From assembly GCA_964385045.1 (NCBI GenBank), contig CAYLNM010000038.1:1-28861 (forward strand): 28,861 nucleotides of DNA, given 5' to 3'. Origin of the DNA: CAYLNM01 sp964385045. GTDB taxonomy: Bacteria > Planctomycetota > Phycisphaerae > Phycisphaerales > SM1A02. The position numbers and the translations under genes are program-made. Of this stretch, positions 18,481 through 25,855 are shown in pieces; the first letter of the stretch is position 1, and each line of letters starts with the position of its first letter. The notes beneath the pieces are model-generated. The model was given only the letters and a program-made list of their open reading frames with translations. It had not been told where the DNA came from and searched no databases.

Positions 18481-19980
18481 ATGGGATCCCTCGACGAGCT
18501 CCGTGAGCGTGCCCGCGCCGCGTGGTCGGTCCGCGACCTCGCCGCGTGCCGTGACGCCTGCGCCGCGATCCTCGAACGGGCGCCCGGCGACTTCACCGCC
18601 CGCATGGTGCTCGGCGACGTCAGGTCCGCTCGCGGCGACGCCCGCGGGGCGGCGGCGGAGATGGAGCTGGCGGTCGCCGCCCGGCCGAAGGACCCCCGGG
18701 CCCGGATGCACGTGGCCCGCGCGTGGCTGGGGGCGGGGGAGCCGAGAAAGGCCCTGCGGCACTTCGAGCGGGCCAAGGCCCTCGCCGGCTCGGACGCCGA
18801 GCGGGCGGCGGCGGCGGCCGGCATGGCCACCGTGCACGAGATCCTCGGCAAGCCCGATCGCGTGCGGCGGGCGATCGCCGACGTCCCGGACGGACCCGGC
18901 GGAGTGCCGTACGTCGAGGTGGCCGAGATCCTCGTGCGCGACCACCTGCGGTCGGATCGCCCCGAGGCGATCGAGCCGCTGGTGGAGCGGGTGCGGGCGA
19001 CGCGACCCGCCGCCGGGGCGCCGCTCCGGGGCCTGCTGCACGGGCTCGCCCGGGCCCGCGAGCGGCTCGGCGACCCGGACGGGGCGTTCGCGGCCGCGGC
19101 CGAGGCCAACGCCCTCGACCCGCCCGCCCACGATCCGGACCGGACGGACGAGGCGGTCGATCGGCAGATCGCGTGGTGGACGGCCGAGCGGCTCGCCTCG
19201 CTGCCGGGGCCGCCGGCGGACCCCGCGCCCACGGACCTGCCGGTCTTCGTCGTCGGCATGCCCCGCTGCGGCTCGACGCTGCTCGAGCGCGTCCTCCACG
19301 CCCATCCGAAGGCAGCGGGGGTGGGCGAGCTCGGCACGGTGGACCTCGTTCCCTCGCCGCTGGCCGAGCGGATCGGCCGCGACGAGCCGCTGCCGGGGCT
19401 GCTCGAGCACCTGACCGCCGAGCACGTGGCCGGCCTCCAGTCCGACACCGTGCGGATGCTCCGCCGGCTCGCCCCCGGGGCCCGCCGGGTGGTGAACAAG
19501 GAGCTCTTCAACCTCTGGCACCTCGGCCTGATCGGGACCGCCTTCCCGCGGGCCACGGTGATCCACGTCGTGCGCGACCCCGCCGACACGAGCCTGTCCT
19601 GCTTCATGGAGCGCCTGCCGCGGACGAGCTGCGCGTGGTCGTGCGACCTCGGGCACGTCGCCCGCTACTGGCATGCGCAGGAGCGTCTGGTGCGGCACTT
19701 CCGCGGGCTCGTGCCGAACCCGTGGGTGGAGGTGGCCTACGAGGAGCTCGTGGCCGACCTCGAGGGGGCCGCCCGCCGGGTGCTGGAGGTCCTGGGTCTC
19801 GACTGGGATCCGCGGTGCCTCGCCTTCCACGAGGTGCGCAAGGCCGAGTCGACGGCAAGCATCGACCAGGTGCGGCGGCCGCTGCACGGCCGCAGCGTGG
19901 GGCGGGCGCGGCGCGACTTCGCCGCCCATCTCGGGCCGCTGGCGGACCTGCCGCGGCGGGACGGGACGACGCGGGGCTGA
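18481..19980 (+). CDS. TPR-repeat sulfotransferase
   Basis: A 499-residue protein. The N-terminal half (about 5-240) is helical and TPR-like (for example AAEMELAVAARPKDPRARMH, ARAWLGAGEPRKALRHFERA). The C-terminal half (about 252-495) is a PAPS-dependent sulfotransferase of the Sulfotransfer_3 type: the 5'-phosphosulfate-binding loop VVGMPRCGSTLLERVL (257-272) and the 3'-phosphate-binding segment VIHVVRDPADTSLSCF (about 360-375, with R365 and S371). It would transfer sulfate from PAPS to a hydroxyl or amine of an unknown acceptor, perhaps protein or glycan, with the TPR part choosing substrate. No signal peptide, so probably cytoplasmic. No Shine-Dalgarno precedes the ATG, and the -10 box lies nine bases away, consistent with a leaderless message. 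No sulfate-activation or polysaccharide genes are adjacent. Confidence 0.9.
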   Translation: MGSLDELRERARAAWSVRDLAACRDACAAILERAPGDFTARMVLGDVRSARGDARGAAAEMELAVAARPKDPRARMHVARAWLGAGEPRKALRHFERAKALAGSDAERAAAAAGMATVHEILGKPDRVRRAIADVPDGPGGVPYVEVAEILVRDHLRSDRPEAIEPLVERVRATRPAAGAPLRGLLHGLARARERLGDPDGAFAAAAEANALDPPAHDPDRTDEAVDRQIAWWTAERLASLPGPPADPAPTDLPVFVVGMPRCGSTLLERVLHAHPKAAGVGELGTVDLVPSPLAERIGRDEPLPGLLEHLTAEHVAGLQSDTVRMLRRLAPGARRVVNKELFNLWHLGLIGTAFPRATVIHVVRDPADTSLSCFMERLPRTSCAWSCDLGHVARYWHAQERLVRHFRGLVPNPWVEVAYEELVADLEGAARRVLEVLGLDWDPRCLAFHEVRKAESTASIDQVRRPLHGRSVGRARRDFAAHLGPLADLPRRDGTTRG

Positions 19981-20009
19981 GGGGCGGCTCGGCGCACCCG
20001 CGGCCCGCC

Positions 20010-20032
20010 CCCGGTCCGGGACTCGGGCCGGG
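20010..20032. terminator. Hairpin between convergent genes
   Basis: An 8-bp stem with one G-U pair (20010-20017 with 20025-20032) and a seven-base loop lies in the 61-bp space between the sulfotransferase stop and the stop of the winged-helix regulator. It could terminate both. Confidence 0.45.
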
Positions 20033-20038
20033 ATCCGC

Positions 20039-20527
20039 TCAGTCGCCGGCGGCGAGCAGCGCGAGGAGCTCGCCCACCGTGCGGTGCGACTCGACGGGAT
20101 GCCGCAGCCGCGAGTCGCCCTCGATCGCGTACCGGGTGCGGCGACCCGCGCGGGTCCGCGTGATGACGCCGGCCTCGTCGAGCTCGCCGAGGATCCGGAG
20201 CACCGCCCGCTCGGTGATGCCGACGCGGAGGGCGATCTCGCGGACCCGGGCCTCGTGGTCCTGGGCGATGCACGCGAGGACGTGGGCGTGGTTGGTGAGG
20301 AAGGTCCAGCCGCCACGGGCGGGCTCGCCGGCGGCGATCTCGCTGGTCTCGGCGTCGGTCTCGCCGGGGGCGGCCGCGGCCGGCGCCGCGGCGGCCTGCG
20401 GGCGGCGGTTGCCGGAGCGTTCCGAGGTGCGGCGTCCGTTCGTGGATCCACGGTCGCTCGAGTCCTTGCCGCGTCCGATCATGGTGGCTCGTCCCGCTCG
20501 CGGGGCCCCCTCGGCCCCGGTGCCCAT
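20039..20527 (-). CDS. Winged helix-turn-helix transcriptional regulator
   Basis: A 162-residue protein. Residues 1-70 are low-complexity Ala/Arg/Ser. Residues about 74-160 form one winged-helix domain of the MarR/ArsR type (WTFLTNHAHVLACIAQ, then ARVREIALRVGITERAVLRI as helix-turn-helix, AGVITRTRAGRRTRYAI as wing), ending RHPVESHRTVGELLALLA. I know this compact WTFLTNH...HRTVGELL pattern from small regulators in several phyla; their ligands are not known to me. ATG 20527 is taken as the start, but ATG 20482 (MIGRGKDSSDRG) is equally possible; neither has a good Shine-Dalgarno. It is divergent from icd, with overlapping promoters and an inverted repeat, so it is a candidate regulator of itself and icd. 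No sensor domain or cysteine cluster is visible. Confidence 0.85.
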   Translation of the reverse strand: MGTGAEGAPRAGRATMIGRGKDSSDRGSTNGRRTSERSGNRRPQAAAAPAAAAPGETDAETSEIAAGEPARGGWTFLTNHAHVLACIAQDHEARVREIALRVGITERAVLRILGELDEAGVITRTRAGRRTRYAIEGDSRLRHPVESHRTVGELLALLAAGD

Positions 20528-20545
20528 CCGCGTCGCCGGGGCGAG

Positions 20546-20573
20546 TTGACGCCCGCCGGCGTGTCGCTATCCT
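20546..20573 (+). promoter_or_regulatory. Sigma70 promoter candidate for icd
   Basis: TTGACG (20546-20551) and TATCCT (20568-20573) are spaced by 16 bp. It would start transcription near 20580, about 40 bases before the icd ATG. It shares five -10 bases with the opposing promoter. Confidence 0.65.
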
Positions 20574-20596
20574 AGCACTTCGTTTTCATGAATCAA
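20569..20596 (-). promoter_or_regulatory. Sigma70 promoter candidate for the winged-helix regulator
   Basis: On the minus strand TTGATT (20591-20596) and TAGGAT (20569-20574) are spaced by 16 bp. Its -10 lies almost exactly on the complement of the icd -10, so the two promoters are unlikely to be occupied at the same time. Confidence 0.55.
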
Positions 20597-20604
20597 CGTT
20601 CATG
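20587..20604. promoter_or_regulatory. Inverted repeat, candidate operator
   Basis: CATGAA (20587-20592) and TTCATG (20599-20604) are perfect 6-bp arms around TCAACG. The site lies just downstream of the expected icd transcription start and covers the -35 of the regulator's promoter. It is an unusually AT-rich patch in this GC-rich region. Binding by the adjacent regulator is inferred from position only. Confidence 0.5.
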
Positions 20605-20619
20605 TCTCGGAGAGCATGC

Positions 20620-22122
20620 ATGACCCGCCTCGACGACGCTCCGGCCGCGATCGGCACCGCCCCCACCGACATCCCGATCGTGGTCGCCCGGGGCGACGGG
20701 ATCGGCCCCGAGATCATGGACGCGGTCCTCCGCATCCTCGCGGCGGCCAAGGCTCCGCTCGCCCCCAAGGAGATCTCGATCGGCGAGGAGGTCTACCTCA
20801 AGGGCGTCCAGAGCGGCATCGAGTCCTCCTCGATCGACCTGCTGCGGGAGGTCCGGACCTTCCTCAAGGCCCCGATCACCACGCCCCGCGGCGGCGGCTA
20901 CAAGTCGCTGAACGTCACCACCCGCAAGCTCCTCGGCCTGTACGCCAACGTGCGTCCGTGCCGCGCCTACCACCCGTACGTCGCCTCGCGGCACCCCGAG
21001 ATGGACGTGATCGTCGTCCGGGAGAACGAGGAGGACACCTACGCCGGCATCGAGCACCGCCAGACGTCCGAGGTCACGCAGTGCCTGAAGCTGATCTCGC
21101 GGCCCGGCTGCGAGAAGATCTGCCGCTACGCCTTCGACCTCGCCGAGCGGGCGGACCGGAAGCGGGTGACCTGCATGGTGAAGGACAACATCATGAAGAT
21201 CACCGACGGGCTGTTCCGCGAGGTGTTCGAGGAGACCGCGAAGGCCTACCCGAACATCGAGGCCGACTCGATGATCATCGACATCGGCACCGCCCGCATC
21301 GCCGACGACCCGTCGCCGTTCGACGTCGTCCTGCTGCCGAACCTCTACGGCGACATCGTCTCCGACGTGACCGCGCAGATCGCGGGCTCGGTCGGCCTCG
21401 CCGGCTCGGCCAACATCGGCGACCGGGTGGCGATGTTCGAGGCGATCCACGGCTCGGCCCCGGACATCGCGGGCAAGGGCGTCGCGAACCCCTCCGGCCT
21501 GCTGCAGGCCGCGGTGATGATGCTCGCCCACCTCGACCTCACCGAGCACGCCACGCTCATCGAGAACGCCTGGCTGCGCACCCTCGAGGACGGCATCTCC
21601 ACCGGCGACGTGACCTCGGCCGCCGAGGGGCACCGCGTGGTGGGGACGGCCGCGTTCGCGGACGCGGTGATCGAGCGGATGGGCGAGGTGCCGCGGACCC
21701 TCAAGGCCGCCCGCTACCGCCACCGGCAGTCGCACGAGCTCCCGGCGAGCGCGGCCGAGCGGGCGCGGCCGACCAAGCGGCTCGCGGGCGTGGACGTCTT
21801 CCTCGACTGGGACGAGGACGACCGCGACGCCGACCGCCTCGCGGCCCGGCTCAAGGCCGCGTGCCCGGCCGGCCTCTCGCTGCAGATGATCACCAACCGT
21901 GGCGTGAAGGTGTGGCCCGGCGGCCTGCCGGAGACCTTCCGGACCGACCACTGGCGGTGCCGCTTCGTGGGCGACGGCGAGCTCGGCGCGATCGACCTCG
22001 ACCACGCCCTCGTGGTGGAGTTGCTCGGGAACGTCGCGAAGGCCGGGCTCGACTTCATCAAGACCGAGCACCTGTGCACCTTCGACGGCGAGCCCGGCTG
22101 GTCGGCCGGCCAGGGCCAGTGA
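20620..22122 (+). CDS. icd: NADP-dependent isocitrate dehydrogenase, Thermus type
   Basis: Oxidatively decarboxylates isocitrate to 2-oxoglutarate in the TCA cycle. The 500-residue protein follows the Thermus thermophilus ICDH pattern: VARGDGIGPEIM, the substrate-binding region KSLNVTTRKLLGLYANVRP, VRENEEDTYAGIEH, the catalytic-lysine region VKDNIMKITDG, the metal-binding segment NLYGDIVSDVTAQIAG, and the nucleotide-binding EAIHGSAPDIAGKGVANP. The extra C-terminal domain of about 140 residues (GVDVFLDW to FDGEPGWSAGQGQ) is characteristic of that longer type. ATG 20620 is preferred over in-frame ATG 20602 because GGAG lies seven bases before it. The gene has its own promoter and the very stable hairpin at 22234-22271, so it appears monocistronic. 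Cofactor preference (NADP) is inferred from family resemblance. Confidence 0.93.
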   Translation: MTRLDDAPAAIGTAPTDIPIVVARGDGIGPEIMDAVLRILAAAKAPLAPKEISIGEEVYLKGVQSGIESSSIDLLREVRTFLKAPITTPRGGGYKSLNVTTRKLLGLYANVRPCRAYHPYVASRHPEMDVIVVRENEEDTYAGIEHRQTSEVTQCLKLISRPGCEKICRYAFDLAERADRKRVTCMVKDNIMKITDGLFREVFEETAKAYPNIEADSMIIDIGTARIADDPSPFDVVLLPNLYGDIVSDVTAQIAGSVGLAGSANIGDRVAMFEAIHGSAPDIAGKGVANPSGLLQAAVMMLAHLDLTEHATLIENAWLRTLEDGISTGDVTSAAEGHRVVGTAAFADAVIERMGEVPRTLKAARYRHRQSHELPASAAERARPTKRLAGVDVFLDWDEDDRDADRLAARLKAACPAGLSLQMITNRGVKVWPGGLPETFRTDHWRCRFVGDGELGAIDLDHALVVELLGNVAKAGLDFIKTEHLCTFDGEPGWSAGQGQ

Positions 22123-22233
22123 CCCGGTGACGCCGTGAGCCGGCGGGCGCGGCGGGGCGGTCGGACGGCCGATCGCGCCGTGCGCGCTCGACCCGCCGGC
22201 CCGCGCACGGCTCGCCCACGACGCCCACGACGA

Positions 22234-22271
22234 CGACGACGGCGGCGGACGCGGTTCCGCCGCCGTCGTCG
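22234..22271 (+). terminator. Very stable terminator-like hairpin after icd
   Basis: A perfect 16-bp GC-rich stem (22234-22249 with 22256-22271) and loop CGCGGT lie about 110 bases after the icd stop. There is no U-tract. It separates icd from the -10 box of the next gene. Confidence 0.7.
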
Positions 22272-22291
22272 CGCGCGCCGCGGGCCGGGAC

Positions 22292-22297
22292 TACCAT
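22292..22297 (+). promoter_or_regulatory. Candidate -10 box for the tRNA-binding protein gene
   Basis: TACCAT lies 20 bases beyond the icd hairpin and 78 bases before ATG 22376. No recognisable -35; the expected position overlaps the end of the hairpin. Confidence 0.4.
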
Positions 22298-22375
22298 GCG
22301 GGCCCGCCGCCGGCCGGCGCCGGGAACGCGCCGGGGCGCCCGCGCCCGGGTGCCCGCCAACGGAGGACCTCGACC

Positions 22376-22762
22376 ATGGCCGAGACCGTCGCCGCGAAGG
22401 CTCCCATCGCCTTCGAGGACTTCATCAAGCTCGACCTGCGGGTAGCCACCATCACCGCCGCCGAGCCGCATCCCAACGCCGATCGCCTGCTCCGGATCCG
22501 CCTCGACGACGGGACGGAGGGTGGGCGGCAGGTCTGCGCCGGCATCAAGGCGTGGTACGACCCCGAGTCGCTGGTGGGCAAGCAGGTGATCATCTGCGCG
22601 AACCTCGAGCCGCGGAAGATCCGGGGCGAGCTCAGCGAGGGCATGATCCTCGCGGCCAGCGACGTGAAGGCGGTGGACGAGGAGACCGGGCAGCCGACCG
22701 AGCGCGACGTCGTGGTGCTGACGGTGGACACCGCCGTGCCGGCCGGGTCGGTCGTGAGCTGA
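22376..22762 (+). CDS. CsaA / MetRS beta-subunit-like tRNA-binding protein
   Basis: A 128-residue stand-alone OB-fold tRNA-binding domain (FIKLDLRVATITAAEPHPNA at 15-34, then VCAGIKAWYDPESLVGKQVI, CANLEPRKIRGELSEGMILA). The fold occurs as CsaA, as the C-terminal domain of methionyl-tRNA synthetase (often annotated metG beta subunit), and as Arc1p/Trbp111-like proteins. Without a metG in the window I cannot choose between a secretion-related chaperone and a tRNA-binding partner of a synthetase. ATG 22376 has GGAGG nine bases upstream. The first 12 residues (MAETVAAKAPIA) are an unconserved tail. It is followed after 74 bp by ppc on the same strand with no hairpin seen between, so the two may share a transcript. 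Confidence 0.85.
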   Translation: MAETVAAKAPIAFEDFIKLDLRVATITAAEPHPNADRLLRIRLDDGTEGGRQVCAGIKAWYDPESLVGKQVIICANLEPRKIRGELSEGMILAASDVKAVDEETGQPTERDVVVLTVDTAVPAGSVVS

Positions 22763-22836
22763 GCCGGCGGGCGGAGGGACGCGGGCGGACGCCGTCCACG
22801 GATCCCTCCGGCGCACCGGCGATGGGGGAGCGGACG

Positions 22837-25644
22837 ATGCACGAAGCGCTCGACGCGGATCTGCGGCGACTCGATGCGGCGCTGAACGCGGCGGTCCGTC
22901 GTCACGGCGGCGGCCGTGCCGCCGGCCGGCTCGTGGAGCTGCGCGAGCAGCTCGCGCCGGCCGCACCGCCGGATGCCGACGTGGCCGACGTCGAGCGGCG
23001 GCACGACGCGGTCGCGAGCCGGCTGGTCACGCTCGGAGTCGACGAGCTCCGCGACCTGCTGCGGGTGGTGACCCTGCGGTTCCACCTGCGCAACAAGGCC
23101 GAGCAGCTGCACATCGTCCGCGTGAACCGCCGCCGCCGCCGGGCGGCGACGGTCGAGGCCCCGCCCCCGGAGTCGATCGAGGAGGCGGTGCGGTCCCTCG
23201 CATCCGGGGGCGTGGGGCCGGAGGGCCTCGCGGCGGTCCTCGACCGCCTCGACGTCCAGCCGACGCTCACTGCGCACCCCACCGAGGCCCGCCGGCGGGC
23301 GGTGCTGCTCAAGCAGCGGATGATCGGTCGCACCCTCCGCGAGCTCGACCGCGTCGACGGCGGACCGGCCGAGGCCCAGCGGCTCGAGGCCGCGGTCGCC
23401 CGGCAGGTCGACCTGCTGCTGCTCACCGACGACGTCCGCACCGCGCGGCTCGAGGTCTCGGACGAGATCGGGCACGGGCTGCTGCACGTCGAGCACGCGA
23501 TCCGGCCCGCGGTGGCCCGCCTCCACCGCGACCTCCGCGACGCGGTGCGGTCGGTCCACGGCGCGGATGCGCTGGCGGTCGTCTTCCCGCCGGATCGCGG
23601 GCCGCGACCGATCCTCCGCTACCGCAGCTGGATCGGCGGCGACCGCGACGGCAACCCGAAGGTCACCGCCGCCGTGACCCGCGAGGCGATCGAGCGGCAC
23701 CGCGGGCTGGCGTTCGCGGGCGTGCGGGCCGGACTGCAGGCGGTGGACGGCGAGCTGAGCGTCTCGACCCGGCGCGTCGCGTTCCCGCCCGAGATCCTCG
23801 CCGAGATCGAGGCTCGGGTGGCGGGGGCCCCGCCCGCTCCCGCGAGCGTCCGGAAGCTCTCGGCCGAGCCGCTCCGGATGCTCGTGCGGTCGATCATCGA
23901 GCGGCTGCGGCGGACCGAGGCGGGCGAGCCGGACGGCTACCGCGGGGGGGAGGACCTGCTCGCCGACCTGCGGCTCGCGTCCCGCGCCCTGCGGGCGGTG
24001 GACCTGGGGCACGTGGCGGACGACGGCCCGCTGGCCGACCTGATGGTCGACGCGGCGAGCTTCGGGCTGCACGGGCTCACCCTCGACGTGCGGCAGCACA
24101 GCCGCGTGCACGAGCAGGCGGTGGCGGCGCTGCTCGCGGCGGCGGGGGTGCACGCCGACTACGCCGGACTCGACGAGGCGGCGCGGCAGGCGCTGCTGCG
24201 GGACGAGCTCGCCGGCGCGCGGCCGCTGCTGCCCCGCGGGGCCCCGCCGCCGGAGGACGCGGCCGAGCCGCTGGAGGTCGTCGAGGTCGTGCGGGCCGCC
24301 CTCGAGCGCGACCCCCATGCCGTCGGCAGCTGGATCGTCTCCATGACCCACGCCCCGAGCGACCTGCTCGAGGTGCTGGTGCTGCTCCGCGAGGGCGGGC
24401 TCTGGCGGACCGGCCCCGAGGGCACGTGGTGCCCGCTCGACGTGGTGCCGCTCTTCGAGACGATCGACGACCTCGACCGCGCGGGCGGGCTGGTCGCGGA
24501 CCTGCTCGCCGATCCCGCCTGGCGGCGGCAGGTGGCGGCCCGCGGCGACCTCGTCGAGGTGATGCTCGGCTACTCCGACAGCAACAAGGACGGCGGCTAC
24601 TGGATCGCCAACTGGCGGCTGCACCGCGCCCAGGAGGCGATCGCGGCCGCGTGCGACGCCGCCGACGTCGGCCTGCGTCTCTTCCACGGCCGCGGCGGCA
24701 GCGTGGGCCGCGGCGGGGGGCGGGCCGGCCGCGCGATCCTCGGCACGCCGTCCCGCGCCCGCACCGGTCGCATCCGGTTCACCGAGCAGGGTGAGGTGAT
24801 CAGCTTCCGCTACGCGATGCCCGGCCTCGCGGCCCGCCACCTCGAGCAGATCCTGCACGCGATGATCGGGGCGACCGCCCGCGGTCCGGCCGGCCCGCCA
24901 GGGCTCGAGCCCGCGGACCCGCCGATGGACGCGGGCGACCTCGAGCTGCTCGAGCACGTGGGCGCGGCGTCGATGCGGGCCTACCGCGAGCTGATCGACG
25001 ACCCCGACCTCTGGGACTGGTACCGCGCCGCCACGCCGATCGCGTTCATCGGCGAGATGCCGATGGCCTCGCGGCCGGTGTCGCGGGGGTCCGGCGGCGG
25101 CTTCGACTCGCTGCGGGCGATCCCGTGGGTCTTCGCGTGGACCCAGACCCGCTGGACGGTGCCGGGCTGGTTCGGCGTGCACGCGGCGCTCGGGGCCGCG
25201 CTCGACGCGGGCGAGGACGCGGTGGCCCGGCTGCGGGCGATCGCGGCCCGCGAGCCCGCGGTGGCCGCGATCCTCGACAACACCGGGCAGGAGCTCGGCC
25301 GCTCGCGCACGGTGATCGCCCGCCGGTACGCCTGCGAGCTCGCGGGCCACCTCGCGGGCGGTGATCGTCTCGTCGCCCGGCTGCTCGGAGCGCACGAGGC
25401 GGCGGTGGAACGGCTCGCCCGGGTCACCGGCCGGCCGACCCCGCTGGCGCACAACCCCGTGATCGAGCGGTCGATCGTCGCGCGGAATCCCGACACCGAC
25501 CTGCTCAACCTGATCCAGATCGAGCTGCTGCGGCGGGCCGCCACCGCGCCGGCCGACGAGCCGGAGGCCGCGCGGGCCGACCGCCGCGACGCGATCCTGC
25601 TGTCGATCAACGGGATCGCGGCGGCGATGCAGTCGACGGGCTGA
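22837..25644 (+). CDS. ppc: Phosphoenolpyruvate carboxylase
   Basis: Fixes bicarbonate onto PEP to make oxaloacetate, replenishing the TCA cycle. The 935-residue protein has the catalytic-His motif LTAHPTEARRR (H147), SWIGGDRDGNPKVT, LDVRQHSRVH, GYSDSNKDGGY (bases 24568-24600), the glycine-rich loop FHGRGGSVGRGGG (24682-24720), FTEQGEVISFRYA, the late SRGSGGGFDSLRAIPWVFAW and QTRWTVPGWFGV segments, and the standard ending NGIAAAMQSTG. Length is normal. ATG 22837 is preferred over in-frame ATG 22822 because GGGGGAG lies six bases before it; the frame is open far upstream but without family similarity. A hairpin follows at 25656-25677. It may be co-transcribed with the preceding tRNA-binding gene. 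Allosteric control cannot be judged by eye. Confidence 0.96.
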   Translation: MHEALDADLRRLDAALNAAVRRHGGGRAAGRLVELREQLAPAAPPDADVADVERRHDAVASRLVTLGVDELRDLLRVVTLRFHLRNKAEQLHIVRVNRRRRRAATVEAPPPESIEEAVRSLASGGVGPEGLAAVLDRLDVQPTLTAHPTEARRRAVLLKQRMIGRTLRELDRVDGGPAEAQRLEAAVARQVDLLLLTDDVRTARLEVSDEIGHGLLHVEHAIRPAVARLHRDLRDAVRSVHGADALAVVFPPDRGPRPILRYRSWIGGDRDGNPKVTAAVTREAIERHRGLAFAGVRAGLQAVDGELSVSTRRVAFPPEILAEIEARVAGAPPAPASVRKLSAEPLRMLVRSIIERLRRTEAGEPDGYRGGEDLLADLRLASRALRAVDLGHVADDGPLADLMVDAASFGLHGLTLDVRQHSRVHEQAVAALLAAAGVHADYAGLDEAARQALLRDELAGARPLLPRGAPPPEDAAEPLEVVEVVRAALERDPHAVGSWIVSMTHAPSDLLEVLVLLREGGLWRTGPEGTWCPLDVVPLFETIDDLDRAGGLVADLLADPAWRRQVAARGDLVEVMLGYSDSNKDGGYWIANWRLHRAQEAIAAACDAADVGLRLFHGRGGSVGRGGGRAGRAILGTPSRARTGRIRFTEQGEVISFRYAMPGLAARHLEQILHAMIGATARGPAGPPGLEPADPPMDAGDLELLEHVGAASMRAYRELIDDPDLWDWYRAATPIAFIGEMPMASRPVSRGSGGGFDSLRAIPWVFAWTQTRWTVPGWFGVHAALGAALDAGEDAVARLRAIAAREPAVAAILDNTGQELGRSRTVIARRYACELAGHLAGGDRLVARLLGAHEAAVERLARVTGRPTPLAHNPVIERSIVARNPDTDLLNLIQIELLRRAATAPADEPEAARADRRDAILLSINGIAAAMQSTG

Positions 25645-25655
25645 GCCGGCGCGAG

Positions 25656-25677
25656 GGCGACGGCGGTGCCGGTCGCC
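25656..25677 (+). terminator. Hairpin after ppc
   Basis: GGCGACGGC (25656-25664) pairs with GCC-g-GTCGCC (25668-25677) with one bulged G and a three-base loop, 11 bases past the stop. A second 6-bp hairpin (AGCCCG at 25709-25714, CGGGCT at 25723-25728) may serve the convergent minus-strand gene. Confidence 0.45.
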
Positions 25678-25759
25678 GCCGCATCGCCGGTGGCATCGAG
25701 CGCCGCCGAGCCCGTTCGTGCCCGGGCTTCATGCCCCGGCCGGCGGAGGCCCCGAGGGC

Positions 25760-25799
25760 GCCGCATGACGCTGCGTGATGCCGCGTGACGCCGCATGAC
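25760..25799. repeat. 10-bp tandem repeat between convergent genes
   Basis: Four consecutive 10-base units, GCCGCATGAC, GCTGCGTGAT, GCCGCGTGAC, GCCGCATGAC, consensus GCYGCRTGAY. It lies in non-coding sequence between ppc and the PpiD/SurA-like gene, 57 bp beyond the stop of the latter. Confidence 0.85.
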
Positions 25800-25855
25800 G
25801 TCGGACGCGTCGCGGAGCGACCGGGTCGGCGGCCCGCGTCAGCGCGGCGCGGCGA

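Noticed and set aside
22135..22836. An upstream extension of ppc of more than 230 codons
   Set aside because: The extension overlaps the icd hairpin and the tRNA-binding gene in another frame and has no PEPC similarity. A good ribosome binding site sits at the ATG at 22837.
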